Source: Sparassis latifolia (Eukaryota > Basidiomycota > Agaricomycetes > Polyporales > Sparassidaceae). From it: a DNA stretch of 64,000 nt. The translations under genes and the position numbers were made by a program. Each line of letters starts with the position of its first letter. Position 1 is the first letter of the stretch. Below the pieces are notes generated by a model. The model was given only the letters and a program-made list of their open reading frames with translations, made no database searches and was not told the origin of the DNA. This document shows, one piece after another, positions 34,497-45,551 of the stretch. The stretch lies in assembly GCA_018466975.1 (NCBI GenBank), contig CM031556.1, positions 3,162,001 to 3,226,000 of the forward strand, written 5' to 3'.

Positions 34497-36038
34497 ATGC
34501 CAACCACCCGCAGACAAGCAGCAGCGCTATTCCAGCCTGAGCATGACTCTGCTACCACGGCCAAATCAGCCGCTAAGGGAAGAAAGGCTGCCCCGAGGAA
34601 CGTAAATGTCAAGGCTTCCCCAGACGCCGTGATGGGCGAGAAGAGAGAGGCAGGACAGACGGAGAAGGAAGTGCAAAAAGCGAAAGAGGAGCCGCCTGCG
34701 AAGAAGACAAAGATTGAGAAAACGACTGAAGGAAAGCTGAAGGCGGAGGAAACGGATCAGACGAATGCCCAGATGCAGGATAAGAAGGAGCAGCTGGGCA
34801 GGAAGGAGAAAATAAAAGTCGATGATTCGAATACAGAGCCTAACCTGGCAAATAATATCGAGACTAAAAGGGCGATTTTGGGAGGCGCACCTACGAGAGC
34901 GGTGAGTCTCCACCTGCCTTGTGTCGCTATCGCCCGGTGACGAGAGCGCTGCAGGAGTAATTGAGCGAGGGCACATTTATTTTTTCTACCGTCCTCGCGT
35001 AGAGCTCGAAGAAGCAGTATCACTTGACGATGTCCAGCGCTTCTACATGCTACTCATTCCCCGTCCGCCGGAATTCAGCACAGCGCCAAATGAACCCTCG
35101 CACGCGTCTGGTGAGGAAGCTGAAGACCAGGAAATGAAACTGCTGGAACCAGGCGCAGATGTCGTGCCCGCAGCGGAACCGACCGACCAGCCAAAGAAGA
35201 ATTTCCGGCTGCTCGTAATCGGCAAGAAGAGTCTACCCGACCCTGAAGTTGGAGGAGGCAAGGGCGGAGGGAGACACCAAGTCTTTTGGGCGACTATTGT
35301 TACCGTAGGTGATGACTTGAAGGAATTGCAAGAGGGATTGGGTGCAAGCACTTACGAGACCAAGACTCGAGGTGAGTGCGCCTGTTCGTTTCGCTTGTGC
35401 TTCGCGCTGAAACGTACACGAGGCACACGCCACCAAGGGTCTGCTCGTCTTGCGGCCCGTGGTGCATACGCTATCGTCAACAGCGAGGCTCGCACACCGT
35501 CAGGGCGCGAGACACACTTGGGGTACTACCTCTCCCATCCAACCTCCGAGAACTTTGGAAAGGTACAAACGGAGCTGGGCATTCACACCACGTCATCGTT
35601 TGTCTTGCAGGTGAAGAATCCGCTCGCGCCTCCAGTAGGCCCTGGCCGAATTGGGTTGCCCAAAGGTCGCCGTGTGGATTACCCTGAGGACATCATGAGG
35701 CAAGTCTTTGGTAAGGGAGGTGGGCGAGGGAGGGAAGATTTCGGTTTGAGGTTTACAAGTGTGGAGTGGAAAGATATGTTGGACTATGAAGGCGTCGAGC
35801 TCTTATTCATTGCGGCAAGAAGCGGCGACGTGGGTTTGGAGACAAGCTTGGGGGAGGGAAGAGGATCAGGTGAATATCTATGATGCTTCGACATTAACAC
35901 AATTTTGAAGTTGAATCCCCAGCACTACACGAGAAAGAAGAGGACGAAGCCAAAGGAAGCATACAGGACATCTTTAAGGAACTTGCCATGGATGCCCAGA
36001 AGATTCCAGCTGAACCTCTTGAGGGTGAATGGGCGTGA
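34497..36038 (+). CDS. Conserved fungal protein of unknown function
   Basis: Exons 34497-34901, 34945-35371, 35423-35869, 35923-36038; 464 residues. The first about 135 residues are Lys/Glu-rich and disordered with a likely nuclear signal (AKKTKIEK). The folded part starts at ERGHIYFFYRPRVELEEA, continues DDVQRFYMLLIPRPPEF, NFRLLVIGKKSLPDP, HQVFWATIVTVGDD, then AYAIVNSE and HLGYYLSHPTSENFGKVQ. I know this pattern only as a conserved fungal family without an assigned function. Intron 34902-34944 is 43 bp with a GACGAG acceptor. A GT...AG stretch at 35563-35610 is in frame and reads as conserved coding sequence (ELGIHTTSSFVLQVKNP), so I kept it as exon. Confidence 0.8.
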
Positions 36039-36403
36039 ATGAACTCGCTGAAAGTGATGGAGTTTCCTTCGCTAGTCTCGCTCTACAACATCTATATGTA
36101 TGAATGTCTGTTTTATTCTACGTACCTTCTACTGTCCACGATTCGTCCACGACTGCCATATTACCTTTTGTCGAACGGCGGACACTTGCTGTACAATGTA
36201 TTCTGCATAACGGGGTGTATTCTGCCTACGCATCAGCCTTCACGCAGTGTGCCGTCATCTGGATACTCTGATTCCAGAATATGTGAATGTCACACGTTCA
36301 GGTTGGGGTATACAGGTGATACAAGGAACTGCGGCGATACATGTCGTCAGAGTCGTGAGTCATCAAATGGGCACGAAACTTCCTGGCGGACAACAACAGA
36401 GAG
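36039..36403. other. Convergent intergenic region, no gene seen
   Basis: 365 bp between the stops of the unknown protein gene and the myosin light chain gene. No coding or RNA feature is supported. Confidence 0.5.
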
Positions 36404-37173
36404 CTATAGCTGAGCCTCCGCTTGATCGTCCGCGTCTATCCGGAGAACCTTGACCCATTCGCGATAGTTAAAGTTTCCTTGTCGGTCAGTAAATGGTCCT
36501 TTCAGGAGTTTGTCAATCTGGCGCGAGATGTCAGGCAAGAAGCGCACGGGCTGGTGTTCATAGAAGACTTCATGCAATGGCCTAGACGTACCTCTTTCTC
36601 GTCCATGCGTTCCCCGACGTCGCCCAACCACCTCCTGACCTCATTGCATTTCACCATGCCCGTATCGCCCTCGTCGAAGCACTCGAATGCTTCCAACAGC
36701 TCCGTCTCGGTGTCGAAATCGTACAGGTGCTCGCCCATCATGGTAAGAAACATGGGGAAGGTGATCCCCCGGTCGCTCGCTGCGTCGGCCTCCAGCGAGG
36801 GCAGACGCGAGTGGAGAGCGCTGCCTCGGGGCGCGCCAGGGCGTTCCGCGAGGAGGTCGTCGACCATCGACTTCGACGGGGTGATCCCTGAACGCGCGCG
36901 CACACACAATCAGCACGCGCACCTGCGCAGGAAGACAGAGAGCGCCGCACCCAAGCTAGAGAAAATGTGCTTCAGATCCTGCTCGCTCACGACGCCGTTG
37001 CCGTCGTGGTCTATCAGGGAAAATGCTTCGCGGAACTGCTGGACCTGCGGTGGGGAGAAGAGGGAGAACACGCCGGAGGGCTCGCGGCGCTGGCGGGATC
37101 GCTGCGACTTCGACTTGACGGGTGTGGACGTAGGGGTGATGTCGGGGGAGAGGTGGCTGGGATAGCGAGACAT
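36404..37173 (-). CDS. RLC1: Myosin II regulatory light chain
   Basis: EF-hand light chain that binds the neck of a type II myosin and acts in the cytokinetic ring. Exons (minus) 37173-36951, 36887-36592, 36517-36404; 210 residues. The N-terminus is Ser/Arg-rich with the RLC-type lead-in SGVFSLFSPPQVQQFREAF. The first EF hand is canonical (D-H-D-G-N-G-V-V-S-E-Q-D-L); the later hands (FDEGDTGMVKCNEV, TDRQGNFNYREW) have lost calcium ligands, as is usual for RLC. A Pro/Arg insert of about 20 residues lies between hands 1 and 2. Assignment to RLC over calmodulin-like proteins rests on the extended N-terminus and degenerate hands. Confidence 0.85.
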
Positions 37174-37439
37174 CGATTGTATGCGATGCACTGCGCTGTT
37201 GGAATGCGAACCACCTGGAATTCAGCCGACGCCACAAACCGCGTATCGGGCAACTCCCGATCACATGGACGCGTCACGCTCCGTCGCGTAGTCAGCTAAA
37301 TTTACTCGTTTTACGCGAGAGCAACCTCAAGCCAGTATTCAGTCCTTGCATTGAACAATACACAAAGAACAACTTTAAAATCACTAAGTGAATAGAATGA
37401 TTTAGGGATAGAGCAACAAATGGACGTCAGCGGTTCCCG

Positions 37440-38428
37440 CTACGTATACCAATCCCCCAAAGCATTCGCAATAGCCAAGTCCTAATCATTTGAAGAACCT
37501 GAGTAACATGGAGTTGCTTCCCAGTGTCAAGTATCTTGGCGGTCTCTTGCTGATAGCAGCAGTCACCACCGTCTTTGCAAATACCTCTGCGGGCATAGCT
37601 TCGGGCCCTTGACTTTTGAAGTTCTGTTGATCCCCGCTACGATGTTAGCCATGTAGGATGAATAACTTAAGGGTCCCCAGGGGCAAGCTGAAGGTCTTCA
37701 TCATCGTCGCCGAGATGTTGGTCTTGACCCCACCAGGGGTGACTAGCATGAGATATATTGAAGGGCATGCATTCCATGTAAAGGACTTCCGAGAGTGTCG
37801 TGACACATACCTTGGAGGAGGCATATATGCCACTCCAAGGCATCGGCCTATTGTACATTCAGACCAACTGTGAACAGTCTGACAAGATGGATACATACGT
37901 CTTGCCCACGATCGAAGATATGTTCACGATGGTCCCACTTCTGCGCTCGGCCATGTGAGGGATGACCACTCTCGCCACTCGCAAGACGGAGAACGCATTC
38001 GTATTAAATGTGTTGAGCACTAGCTCCATCGGAACGTCAATGAGAGGGGCTGCGCAAAAATTAAGAGGGACGGCCAGGTTGGATATGATATAATTACGCA
38101 CCAGATCACACTACACCAGCGTTGTTTACAATGATATCGATCCTGCCTTCCTTTTCGAGAATTTTCTCACCACCAACTGGATACCCTCCTCGCTTGTGAC
38201 GTCCAATGCAGGCACTGGATGCTATCATGCGTGAAGCCTTCCATCCGCTCGAGCCTGCGAGCAGTCGCGCAGACTTTGCATCCTTGAGACGCAAATTCTT
38301 CACATCTAGAGCAAAAAATCAGCTTCCAGGTAAGCATCGGGATTCGAATACTATGCAAAGTACAGCGAAAAGCCTATACCGCCTTGACTGCATCCGGTGA
38401 CAAAGACGACTTTGGGACAGGCAGACAT
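37440..38428 (-). pseudogene. Short-chain dehydrogenase/reductase pseudogene
   Basis: Remains of a fungal SDR of the acyl-DHAP-reductase-like type. Recognisable blocks in order on the minus strand: start MSACPKVVFVTGCSQGGIGF, CEEFASQGCKVCATARRL, VNNAGV, PLIDVPMELVLNTFNTNAF, IVNISSIVGKTP, catalytic-type W-S-G-I-Y-A-S-S-K, LVTPGGVKTNIS, and SKRPPRYLTLGS. Introns still carry good splice sites, but the frame is broken near 38205-38213, 38163-38172, 37748-37760, 37641-37660 and about 37490, and the exon junction at 38045-38115 cannot be made in frame. That many independent lesions points to decay rather than a single sequencing error. Confidence 0.82.
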
Positions 38429-38853
38429 GTTGACTCGGGAAGAAGTGCTTCAGGCGCTATCACTCTTGTATGAAGGCAAACCGTAGACACAGGCATACAA
38501 TCGGCACGCGCTATCGCCTGTGTTGTGATTAGTTGTAGAACCTTACTGGTCGAAACGTGATCGACGGAAGTGTATCACTGTTACAATGGTTATTCACGTC
38601 CCGTCCCATTCTTGTGCGCCAGTTGATGCCCAACACAGTTGTCGGGGACCTTGTCAAGCGAGCATCAGAGGATCTTGTACGACAAGAGTGACTGGAGATC
38701 TGAAGATCTAACCAGGCGATGACGATCGTCCATAGGCGTTGAGTTGCTGATTGGGAACAAACCAAATAAACCAAAATAGGGGACCGCGTCCAGCGCCGAG
38801 TTGGAATGAAATCAATATGCACAGAGTGGCGGCAAGGACTTCCCGATACAGTT
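38429..38853. other. Divergent intergenic region, no gene seen
   Basis: 425 bp between the start of the SDR pseudogene and FCP1. An upstream in-frame ATG at 38806 would add 16 residues to FCP1. No other feature is supported. Confidence 0.5.
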
Positions 38854-41800
38854 ATGTCCTCCGACACTGAACTCTTTCTTCCAACAACTTTCCCTTATCC
38901 CATCAGGCTCGTTGCCCTCGCCGCCCATCCCGACGACAAGATTCACCGTGGCGCGCGACTCCTCAGCTACTCGTTCACCTACACCCCTCCTGGCGCCAGC
39001 CCAGAGCTCCGGTTCGGAACTTGGGACTCTTCGATGGAGGGTACAGTTAAGAGATGGAGCTTCCGCGAGGGAGATATCATCTCTGCGCATAAGGCAAAGG
39101 AGGTAGCCGCCGTTTACGTTAACGAGCCGTGCAAGCATGGCGTGCAGCTGGGCGGCCTGTGCTGCTTGTGCGGCAAGGACATGACCGAGTGAGTGTGCCA
39201 TACACGATAAGCTCGTCCCCGTTCTCATCCTCGGTTGCAGCTACGATTACACTGGGTTCTCAGATGCATCTCGCGCGTCTATACAGATGACGCATCTAGC
39301 TAATGGCCCGACAGTATCGTTGGAGGAAGCCCAGCGAATAGAGAAGGAGACTGCAGAAAATCTGCTTGGTACGCGGAAATTGTCCCTCATCGTCGATTTG
39401 GATCAGACTATTGTGCACGCCACTGTCGATCCTACCGTTGGCGAGTGGATATCCGAGGGCGAAGCATGGGAAGTGCGCCAGGCGGAGAAGGCGCAGGCTC
39501 AGCGGGACAAGGGCAACGACTCCGATGACACTACGTCTGACACCGACGACGAGGTAAACCCAAATTGGGAAGCTCTAAAGGATGTCAAGAAGTTCAGACT
39601 CGGCCCCGAAGCGCTTGGCCAGCTACCACGAGGCGCGAACGTCAAAGGCAGGGAGAACACTATCGAGCAGGAAGGGTGCATGTATTACATCAAGCCTCGG
39701 TGCGTCCCCCGTCCAGTAGCTTTAGATCCACCCACTGATTGCTCTGAAGCCCTGGCTGGAATGAGTTCCTGCAGACGATGGCAACTAAATATGAGATGCA
39801 CGTGTATACCATGGGTACGCGTGCATATGCCGAAGAAGTGTGCGCAGCGATTGACCCAGATGGCAAGATATTCGGAGGTCGTCTCCTTAGCCGAGATGAA
39901 AGTGGCAGTGAGTTCCCAGAGCTTGTATGCCATCCAGAATGTGCTAAGGAGAGTCGAGGTCTCACACAGAAAAGCCTGCAACGGTTGTTTCCGTGTGATC
40001 AGTCGATGGTCGTCATCATCGATGACCGAGCCGATGTTTGGGAGTGGAGTCCAAATCTCGTGAAAGTGATACCATGCAAGTACAAGATATATAATTTTGA
40101 AGGAATCACACTTATCTTCTCGTAGACGATTTCTTCGTTGGTATTGGAGATATCAACTCGACATTTCTCCCAAAGCTTGATTCATTAGCATCTGCTATCC
40201 CATCCGGTCCACCTCCTACACCGCCGAAGGAGCCTTCGATAGAAGATGCTACACCAACGCAAGGAGAGGAAGCTGATTTATCATTATCTATATCTTCGGA
40301 AGAACCACCCCCAATATCCGAATCTGTAATCACCTCTGCCGAGGAACCTCAGGCAGACGAAACCAGTGACTTCGTCAAGAACGAGATTCTAGAGCGCAAC
40401 ACTATGGCATTGGAAGCTCAGTTTGAAGAGCGGCCGTTAGCGAAGAAGCAGGAGGCGCTTCAGGAGGAGGAAGAGAAGGAGGAAGCTGCTGAGAGCGCTC
40501 AGAGCGCTCAGATTGCTGAACCGCAACCGGCGGATGCTGCGACAAGCACACCGCCCGCGGCGCCTGCACCACATCACCATCACAAGGAGCGGAAACCCCT
40601 ACTCAAGAATGATGATTACGAGCTCATCCGTGTGCGACAGGTATGTAATCATGCCATCTTGTCTTGTTTATTCTGTTCCGATGCATGTATGCAGCTCTTG
40701 GAGAAAGTCCACGAACAGTTCTACGCTGCTTATGACTTGCGCTCTCCTGTCACCAAGACTTCAAAACGCAAAGGCGCTGCGCCTCCTCGAGTGCCATATG
40801 ATGTCAGAGTGAGTTATCATCAGGACTCGTGTACGAGTAGCAGCGAGATCTGACTTACCCTAGAGCATTATTCCTGTGATGCGCGCAGATGTCCTGCGAG
40901 GCGTTCACATACTCTTCTCAAGCGTGATCCCGCTGGATACTCGTCCCGAGGTGACTGAGGTTTGGAGGACAGCCCATGCATTCGGTGCCAGGTGTTACAC
41001 CGAGCTGTCTGGTCGGATCACCCATGTCGTAGCTACTAAGGTGAGACAACCCCTATCGCCTTATCGTCTCTTCACGCGCTCACCTGATCTCCCAACAGCG
41101 CGGAACCGTGAAAGTAGATTCTGCACGCAGGCAAGGCGGGATCAAGATCGTATGGCTCTCGTGGTTCACCGACTCGGTCGCGCTGTGGCAGCGCCAGGAC
41201 GAGACGCGGTACCTCATCGATCCCGAACCGCCGGTGCCGGCGCGCCTTGCGAGTCCTCCTTCGGATCCTCATCAGATTTCTTCTGATCCTGAGCCGGATG
41301 CAGATGACTGGGACGAGGAGCGCACCACCGCCGACGGGGAGCGGCTCGCGCTCGACGAGGTCGACTGGGCTGAGGTCAATGACGAGGTCGATGCAGCAAT
41401 GAACGAGAGTGACGACGATGACGGTGATGGCGATGGCGATGGCGAGCAGAGCGAGAGGGGACAGAGCGCGAATGTGTCAGAGGACGAGGGATCATGGACG
41501 GACGAGTCGAACAGTCTAATCAGGTTGGTCGGTCTGACAAGTTGCGTTAATTGTCTGTGCTCATATCGCCATGCAGCAGTGCCCCACCCTCGCCACGAAT
41601 ATCGCGGAAACGGTTGCGCAGCTTGACTCCGTCAGAAAGCGGGCTGAACGGTAACGTCAACTCAGATGCCCTGCGGTCTCGTCTGGCAAAGCGCAGGAAG
41701 ATGGTGGCCGATCGGTCTGGCGCTTCCAGGCTCAAGGAAGAGATCATCGTCGATGAGATTCCCGCCGAGCAGCCTCCCAAGCTAGCAGCGCTGCCTGTTG

Positions 41801-41910
41801 GCGGCAACGTGGACGACGAGGAAGACGGGTCCGATGGTGACGCCGAGGATGACGGCGCCATGGACGAAGACGACTTCTTAGCTCGCGAACTCGAAGAGGA
41901 GTGGGGATAG
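38854..41910 (+). CDS. FCP1: FCP1, RNA polymerase II CTD phosphatase
   Basis: Nuclear phosphatase that removes phosphate from the Pol II CTD and recycles the polymerase. Exons: 38854-39188, 39241-39699, 39750-39907, 39959-40075, 40126-40640, 40695-40808, 40864-41040, 41099-41523, 41577-41910; 877 residues. The catalytic D-L-D-Q-T lies at about residue 164-168, followed by V-H-A-T-V-D-P-T; the FCPH domain goes on through KYEMHVYTMGTRAYA and VVIIDDRADVWEW. A C/H cluster (CKHGVQLGGLCCLCGKDM) precedes it, and a BRCT domain follows (VLRGVHILFSSVIP ... THVVATKRG ... IKIVWLSWFTDSV). The C-terminus is acidic. Intron 40076-40125 starts with GC (ACCAT/GCAAGT), fixed by VIPYDFFVGIGD. Confidence 0.95.
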
Positions 41911-42097
41911 CATGTACGTCACGCTCGTCTACCTGCTTTTATCGCATTCTGTGCATGTCTGATTGCGTGTAGCTGAGCGGTATCTCCTATATTCTCTCAC
42001 TGTAGCGTTTAGTGTATACTTGTGTGTATCTGGGCATCATCACATTAACGGGACCTTCTCTACGTTCCGGAGCAATCGCGGCTGATATCATAGCATT

Positions 42098-42944
42098 TCA
42101 AGAGCTCTTTGGATTGGTAGCGATGTATTCTCTATACAACTTCCACAACCCTTTCACGTCATGCCCTGTCAGTTCCTCGAATATAGCGGGAGTGTACTCC
42201 TTGTCCTTCATCGTCGCATTCAGCTCACGGACGGTACCACAGCCGTACCGGCTCTCGATCCACTCGAGGAAGTACGCGGTGGAGTCATACCCCGCGTCCC
42301 ATTTATCTCCTCGGCCTGCTCTCCAGTGTGGCGGAACGAAACCTGCGCGTAATCGGACCCAATCTAAGACCATGATCAGCTTCATGATGGCGGTCGACCA
42401 CCCTCTCCAGACGTGCGCTTGAAATGGGTACCTGCTACGCCCTCGACGAGGCCCCCGGGGCATGTCCCGCGTGCATTGTATTGATAACAATGTGTCATTT
42501 CGTGCGTGAGCACGCCCAGGATCTCGTCCTTGGCCCGCACGGCGCAGTTCCGGATGTGGTCGAGGGAGACGTTGATCTCCTTGTGTGTGGGCCCGCCGGT
42601 CGTGTACGCGGGGACGCCCATCCCGGAGCGCAGCACCAGGAGGACGCTGCGGACGCTGCAGGCGGGAGCGGGATGTCGATAAACTCGGGAGACATCCCGG
42701 ATGGCACTCACTTCATGGGCACGCTTTCATGCGTATACAGCGAGCTGCATACAGCGACTACTGCGTCCTTCAGCGCGTCCGCGGGCTGAGTGCTCTCCAA
42801 GAACATCCGCGCGCCGGGATGGGCGAGATCCTCGACTCGCAACTCGAACGTAGGTATTGGCCATGAGGAACTGGGCTCGCCATAAGATGACGGTGGCGCA
42901 GGAGGCGGCGATAAGTAGACGGGCGAGTAGTTATACGGAGGCAT
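42098..42944 (-). CDS. Basic secretory protein (BSP) family metallopeptidase
   Basis: Exons (minus) 42944-42712, 42655-42432, 42363-42098; 240 residues. The zinc-binding motif H-E-M-T-H is at about residues 129-133 and is followed by CYQYNARGTCPGGLVEGVADWVRLRAG, typical of the plant/bacterial BSP peptidase family. Downstream YDSTAYFLEWIE and FEELTGHDVKGLWKLY also match. There is no clear signal peptide: the N-terminus is Tyr/Pro-rich (MPPYNYSPVYLSPPPAPP), so the fungal protein may be cytosolic or exported non-classically. Substrate is unknown. Confidence 0.88.
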
Positions 42945-43237
42945 CGTCGCGGTTCAGTTGAGAGAAGAACATGGCGGTGTATGTGGATACAATCATGGAC
43001 ACATTACAATCGTGTATCAACCACCACATTCACAATGGAACCACTTCACATCGATGCAAGGATACGGGACTGAGCGCCAGGAAGCAAATTATTCGTGATG
43101 TATGACAGAATACAAGGACAAAATACGTGGGTGTAGAATACGGTGGTGGTACAGTGGTAGAAACGCCACCCTGGTGGACGATGAGCATAGTATATCCCTT
43201 GTTTTGGTCTGTCCAAGACTCACCTGGAGAGAAATTC

Positions 43238-43954
43238 TCAATGTCGGATGTCTGCCGCCGCCTCGACCTTGAGGACCTCCTGTAGCAGCGCCTCCCTCCC
43301 ATCCTCCAAGAACTGGATGTACTCGCGTGCCCTGAACAGTATCCCGCTCTTGCCCTTACTCCCTCTGCCACGGCTACCACTCCCCTTCGGACGTCCTCTC
43401 GTCGGCATGCCTGAGCCCGGTGGGGCACCAGCAGGTGCGAGTAGAGTTGTGAGCTGCAGGTACCCGTCACGGATCGCGTTCCGGCGTTTCTGTTCGGACA
43501 TGATGTGATTCAGCCGCTTCTGAGGGGTCGAGAGTGGCGGTTTAACGCGTGTCAACACGCTCGTGTCTGCTGACGGATCGAGAGGCGGGGACACGGACGA
43601 CGACGTAGAGGTCGTCGCGGTGGTGTCTGGTCTCATGTCGGCTGGCGCGGGCTCTCGTTCGGCGGGAGGTGGATAGCTCTTGACGCGTTCATTGTGTGCG
43701 GCGAGTGGGGGTGGTGGAAGGTCGTCGAAGCGGGGGTTGTGGTCTGGATATTGTATGGACGAGTGGAGTGTGTCCTGGGGGTCAACCTCGAACTCCCAGT
43801 TGAAGTTCTCGAGAAAACCAAGAAAGTCGGTTGTCTCTGAGGCGGAGAAGAGGTCTGCAGAGGGCGGGAGCGGTGGGGGAGACGGAAGGAGGTTGTGGAG
43901 GGCAGGATTGAAGAACTGGAAGTCGTCGAACGCGGGCGGTGGAGAGGGCGACAT
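43238..43954 (-). CDS. bHLH transcription factor
   Basis: Single exon, 238 residues. Disordered Pro/Ser-rich N-terminus with an acidic/aromatic patch (DFLGFLENFNWEFEVDP) that could activate transcription. The basic region N-H-I-M-S-E-Q-K-R-R-N has the His-Glu-Arg code for E-box (CANNTG) binding. Helix 1 is RDGYLQLTTLL; the loop is long and contains TRGRPKGSGSRGRGSKGKSG, an AT-hook-like element; helix 2 is ILFRAREYIQFLEDGREAL, running on into a short leucine-zipper-like end. Divergent from the Zn2Cys6 gene, 153 bp between starts. Confidence 0.87.
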   Translation of the reverse strand: MSPSPPPAFDDFQFFNPALHNLLPSPPPLPPSADLFSASETTDFLGFLENFNWEFEVDPQDTLHSSIQYPDHNPRFDDLPPPPLAAHNERVKSYPPPAEREPAPADMRPDTTATTSTSSSVSPPLDPSADTSVLTRVKPPLSTPQKRLNHIMSEQKRRNAIRDGYLQLTTLLAPAGAPPGSGMPTRGRPKGSGSRGRGSKGKSGILFRAREYIQFLEDGREALLQEVLKVEAAADIRH

Positions 43955-44107
43955 CGTCACGGCGGTGTGACCAGCCCGGGGCCATTTGGCTGGCGTGACC
44001 TCCGTGGCCGGGCCGCTCCGGAGATGGGGGTCCGGCATTGACCGGCGGGCGGCGAGACAAAAAGCGGAGGTCCGTGCCCAAGCTCCGAAGCACCGCCCAT
44101 CACCTCC
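43955..44107. promoter_or_regulatory. Divergent promoter between two transcription factor genes
   Basis: 153 bp lie between the start codons of the bHLH and Zn2Cys6 genes. GC-rich; it contains CGG and CCG triplets (for example CCTCCGTGGCCGGGCCGCTCCGG), the half-sites Zn2Cys6 proteins usually bind, so autoregulation is possible but untested. Confidence 0.45.
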
Positions 44108-44899
44108 ATGTCGGCCCTCAGTGACGCCTCCACGCCGGCCCAGGACGGGCTCCCTCCGTCCATCGACACTCAGCATCTCCAACAGCCACAGCTCACCAAC
44201 GACCTCCAGTCTCAACAGGGCCTGCAGAATGGTGCTTCACCCACACCGAATGGTGAGGGCAGTCGGAAACGTCTGTCTTTGCCTACGTCGTCCCCCTCGT
44301 TGTCGCTGATCTGTTTCCGTCTGCTAGCGAAAGCACCATCTGTGCGCCGGGCTTGCACCGCCTGCCATACGGGCAAGACCAGATGCAGTGAGGTTCTTCC
44401 ATGTCAGGTGTGTCTCCTATCTACCCCAACTACCGCTGGCTTATGGCTGAGTTGCAGAGCTGTCTCAAGAGAGGGTTAGGCGCAACGTGCGCATACCCTG
44501 ACCCGGACGCTGACAATCCACAGAATCAGCCACAAGCCCGTACGTTCCGATGACGCATATACGCGGTGACTTGACTCCAGACATATCTTCTGCTGCTTAG
44601 AACCCGTTGGCTTCGTACCTCCTATGCCATATTCTGCACCACCAATGCAGAACTTCGGTCACGCACCCTATTACGACTACAACACCTTCGCCAACACTTC
44701 AACCTCGTCATTTCGACCAAACAAGCGGCCACGAAACCTCACAGAGGAGGAGGCAGCCGCTATCACCCGTAATTTCACCCGTGGCGACTTCTTTGTCGGC
44801 ACAAGTGCCCCAGTTCGCATCGACCCTCGCCTTCCAGTAAGGCTTACCCTCGCCGAGGGTGATCAAGTCCATTTCTCGATTGGGGAGGCTATGGTTTAA
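44108..44899 (+). CDS. Small Zn2Cys6 DNA-binding protein
   Basis: Exons 44108-44252, 44328-44407, 44458-44539, 44601-44899; 201 residues. The binuclear zinc cluster is complete: C-x2-C-x6-C-x5-C-x2-C-x8-C beginning RRACTACHTGKTRC, split by the intron after PCQ. The protein is much shorter than most Gal4-type factors: it has no fungal middle-homology domain, only a Gln-rich N-terminus and a Tyr/Pro/Asn-rich tail ending in a conserved-looking TAA-terminated segment (RLTLAEGDQVHFSIGEAMV). Confidence 0.87.
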
Positions 44900-45018
44900 C
44901 TCTGTGTACATCGTTTGACTGTATTTGTCTTCTGGCTGTACTGGCAGGTGTGTAATTCTATTACTTCGCCCTGTGTATGTATTTTGGTATTGGTACTCTG
45001 ATGGCTCACCTTTACCAA

Positions 45019-45108
45019 GGTGAGATGGCCGAGCGGTCTAAGGCGCCAGACTAAGGAGCGTACGAAATCTGGTCCGAAAGGGCGCGGGTTCGAATCCCGC
45101 TCTCATCA
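45019..45108 (+). tRNA. tRNA-Leu: tRNA-Leu(AAG) with a 10-nt intron
   Basis: Class II tRNA fold: acceptor GGTGAGA/TCTCATC, D arm GCC...GGC, anticodon stem CCAGA/TCTGG, extended variable arm, T arm GCGGG-TTCGAAT-CCCGC, discriminator A. The anticodon loop is CTAAGGA after removing a 10-nt intron (about 45057-45066) at the canonical site, giving anticodon AAG for Leu codon CUU. Confidence 0.93.
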
Positions 45109-45551
45109 TACGTTTTGTTGTGATATGCCTTTTTGACATAGGTGTGCAGTGGTGTTTTGTAACATACATCGATTGTGTAGTGAGTCCCCAGACGGCATTC
45201 CGTCCACAGCATTGAACTCTTGTTGTTTTTGCTTCAAATTCTGATTAGTTATGAATGCTTGTCGAAATCTGTGCAGGTGGCCTAAGTATATGTTTCAAGT
45301 CCATAAAACACTTTGGTTTTTGGTTAATGTGTTGGTCCGGATCATGGTGGCTGTAAGGTAGCAGGTTGTGAATGTTATATGTGGACTCTTGCCATTGTGT
45401 CATACGTAGGTGTGAAATCTCTACTCTCACAGGCCAAAACCCAATCCACAACTTGGCTTACTGACTTGTTTGGCAGACTGCTTTCTAACACTTATATGCT
45501 ACACATTGCCTGCCAAGATTAACCACAAAGGACTGCAATTAGTCATTGAAT
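45109..45551. other. Intergenic region, no gene seen
   Basis: 443 bp between tRNA-Leu and the RAD5 stop. It starts with a T-run suitable for Pol III termination (CGTTTTGTTG) and is AT-richer than its surroundings. No coding frame is supported. Confidence 0.5.

Noticed and set aside
35563..35610. Apparent 48-bp in-frame intron in the unknown protein gene
   Set aside because: The residues it encodes look conserved and folded (ELGIHTTSSFVLQ), so it was kept as exon; RNA data could overturn this.
40574..40585. Run of histidine codons in FCP1 resembling an engineered tag
   Set aside because: A CAC/CAT run of four inside a low-complexity linker; natural in fungal proteins.
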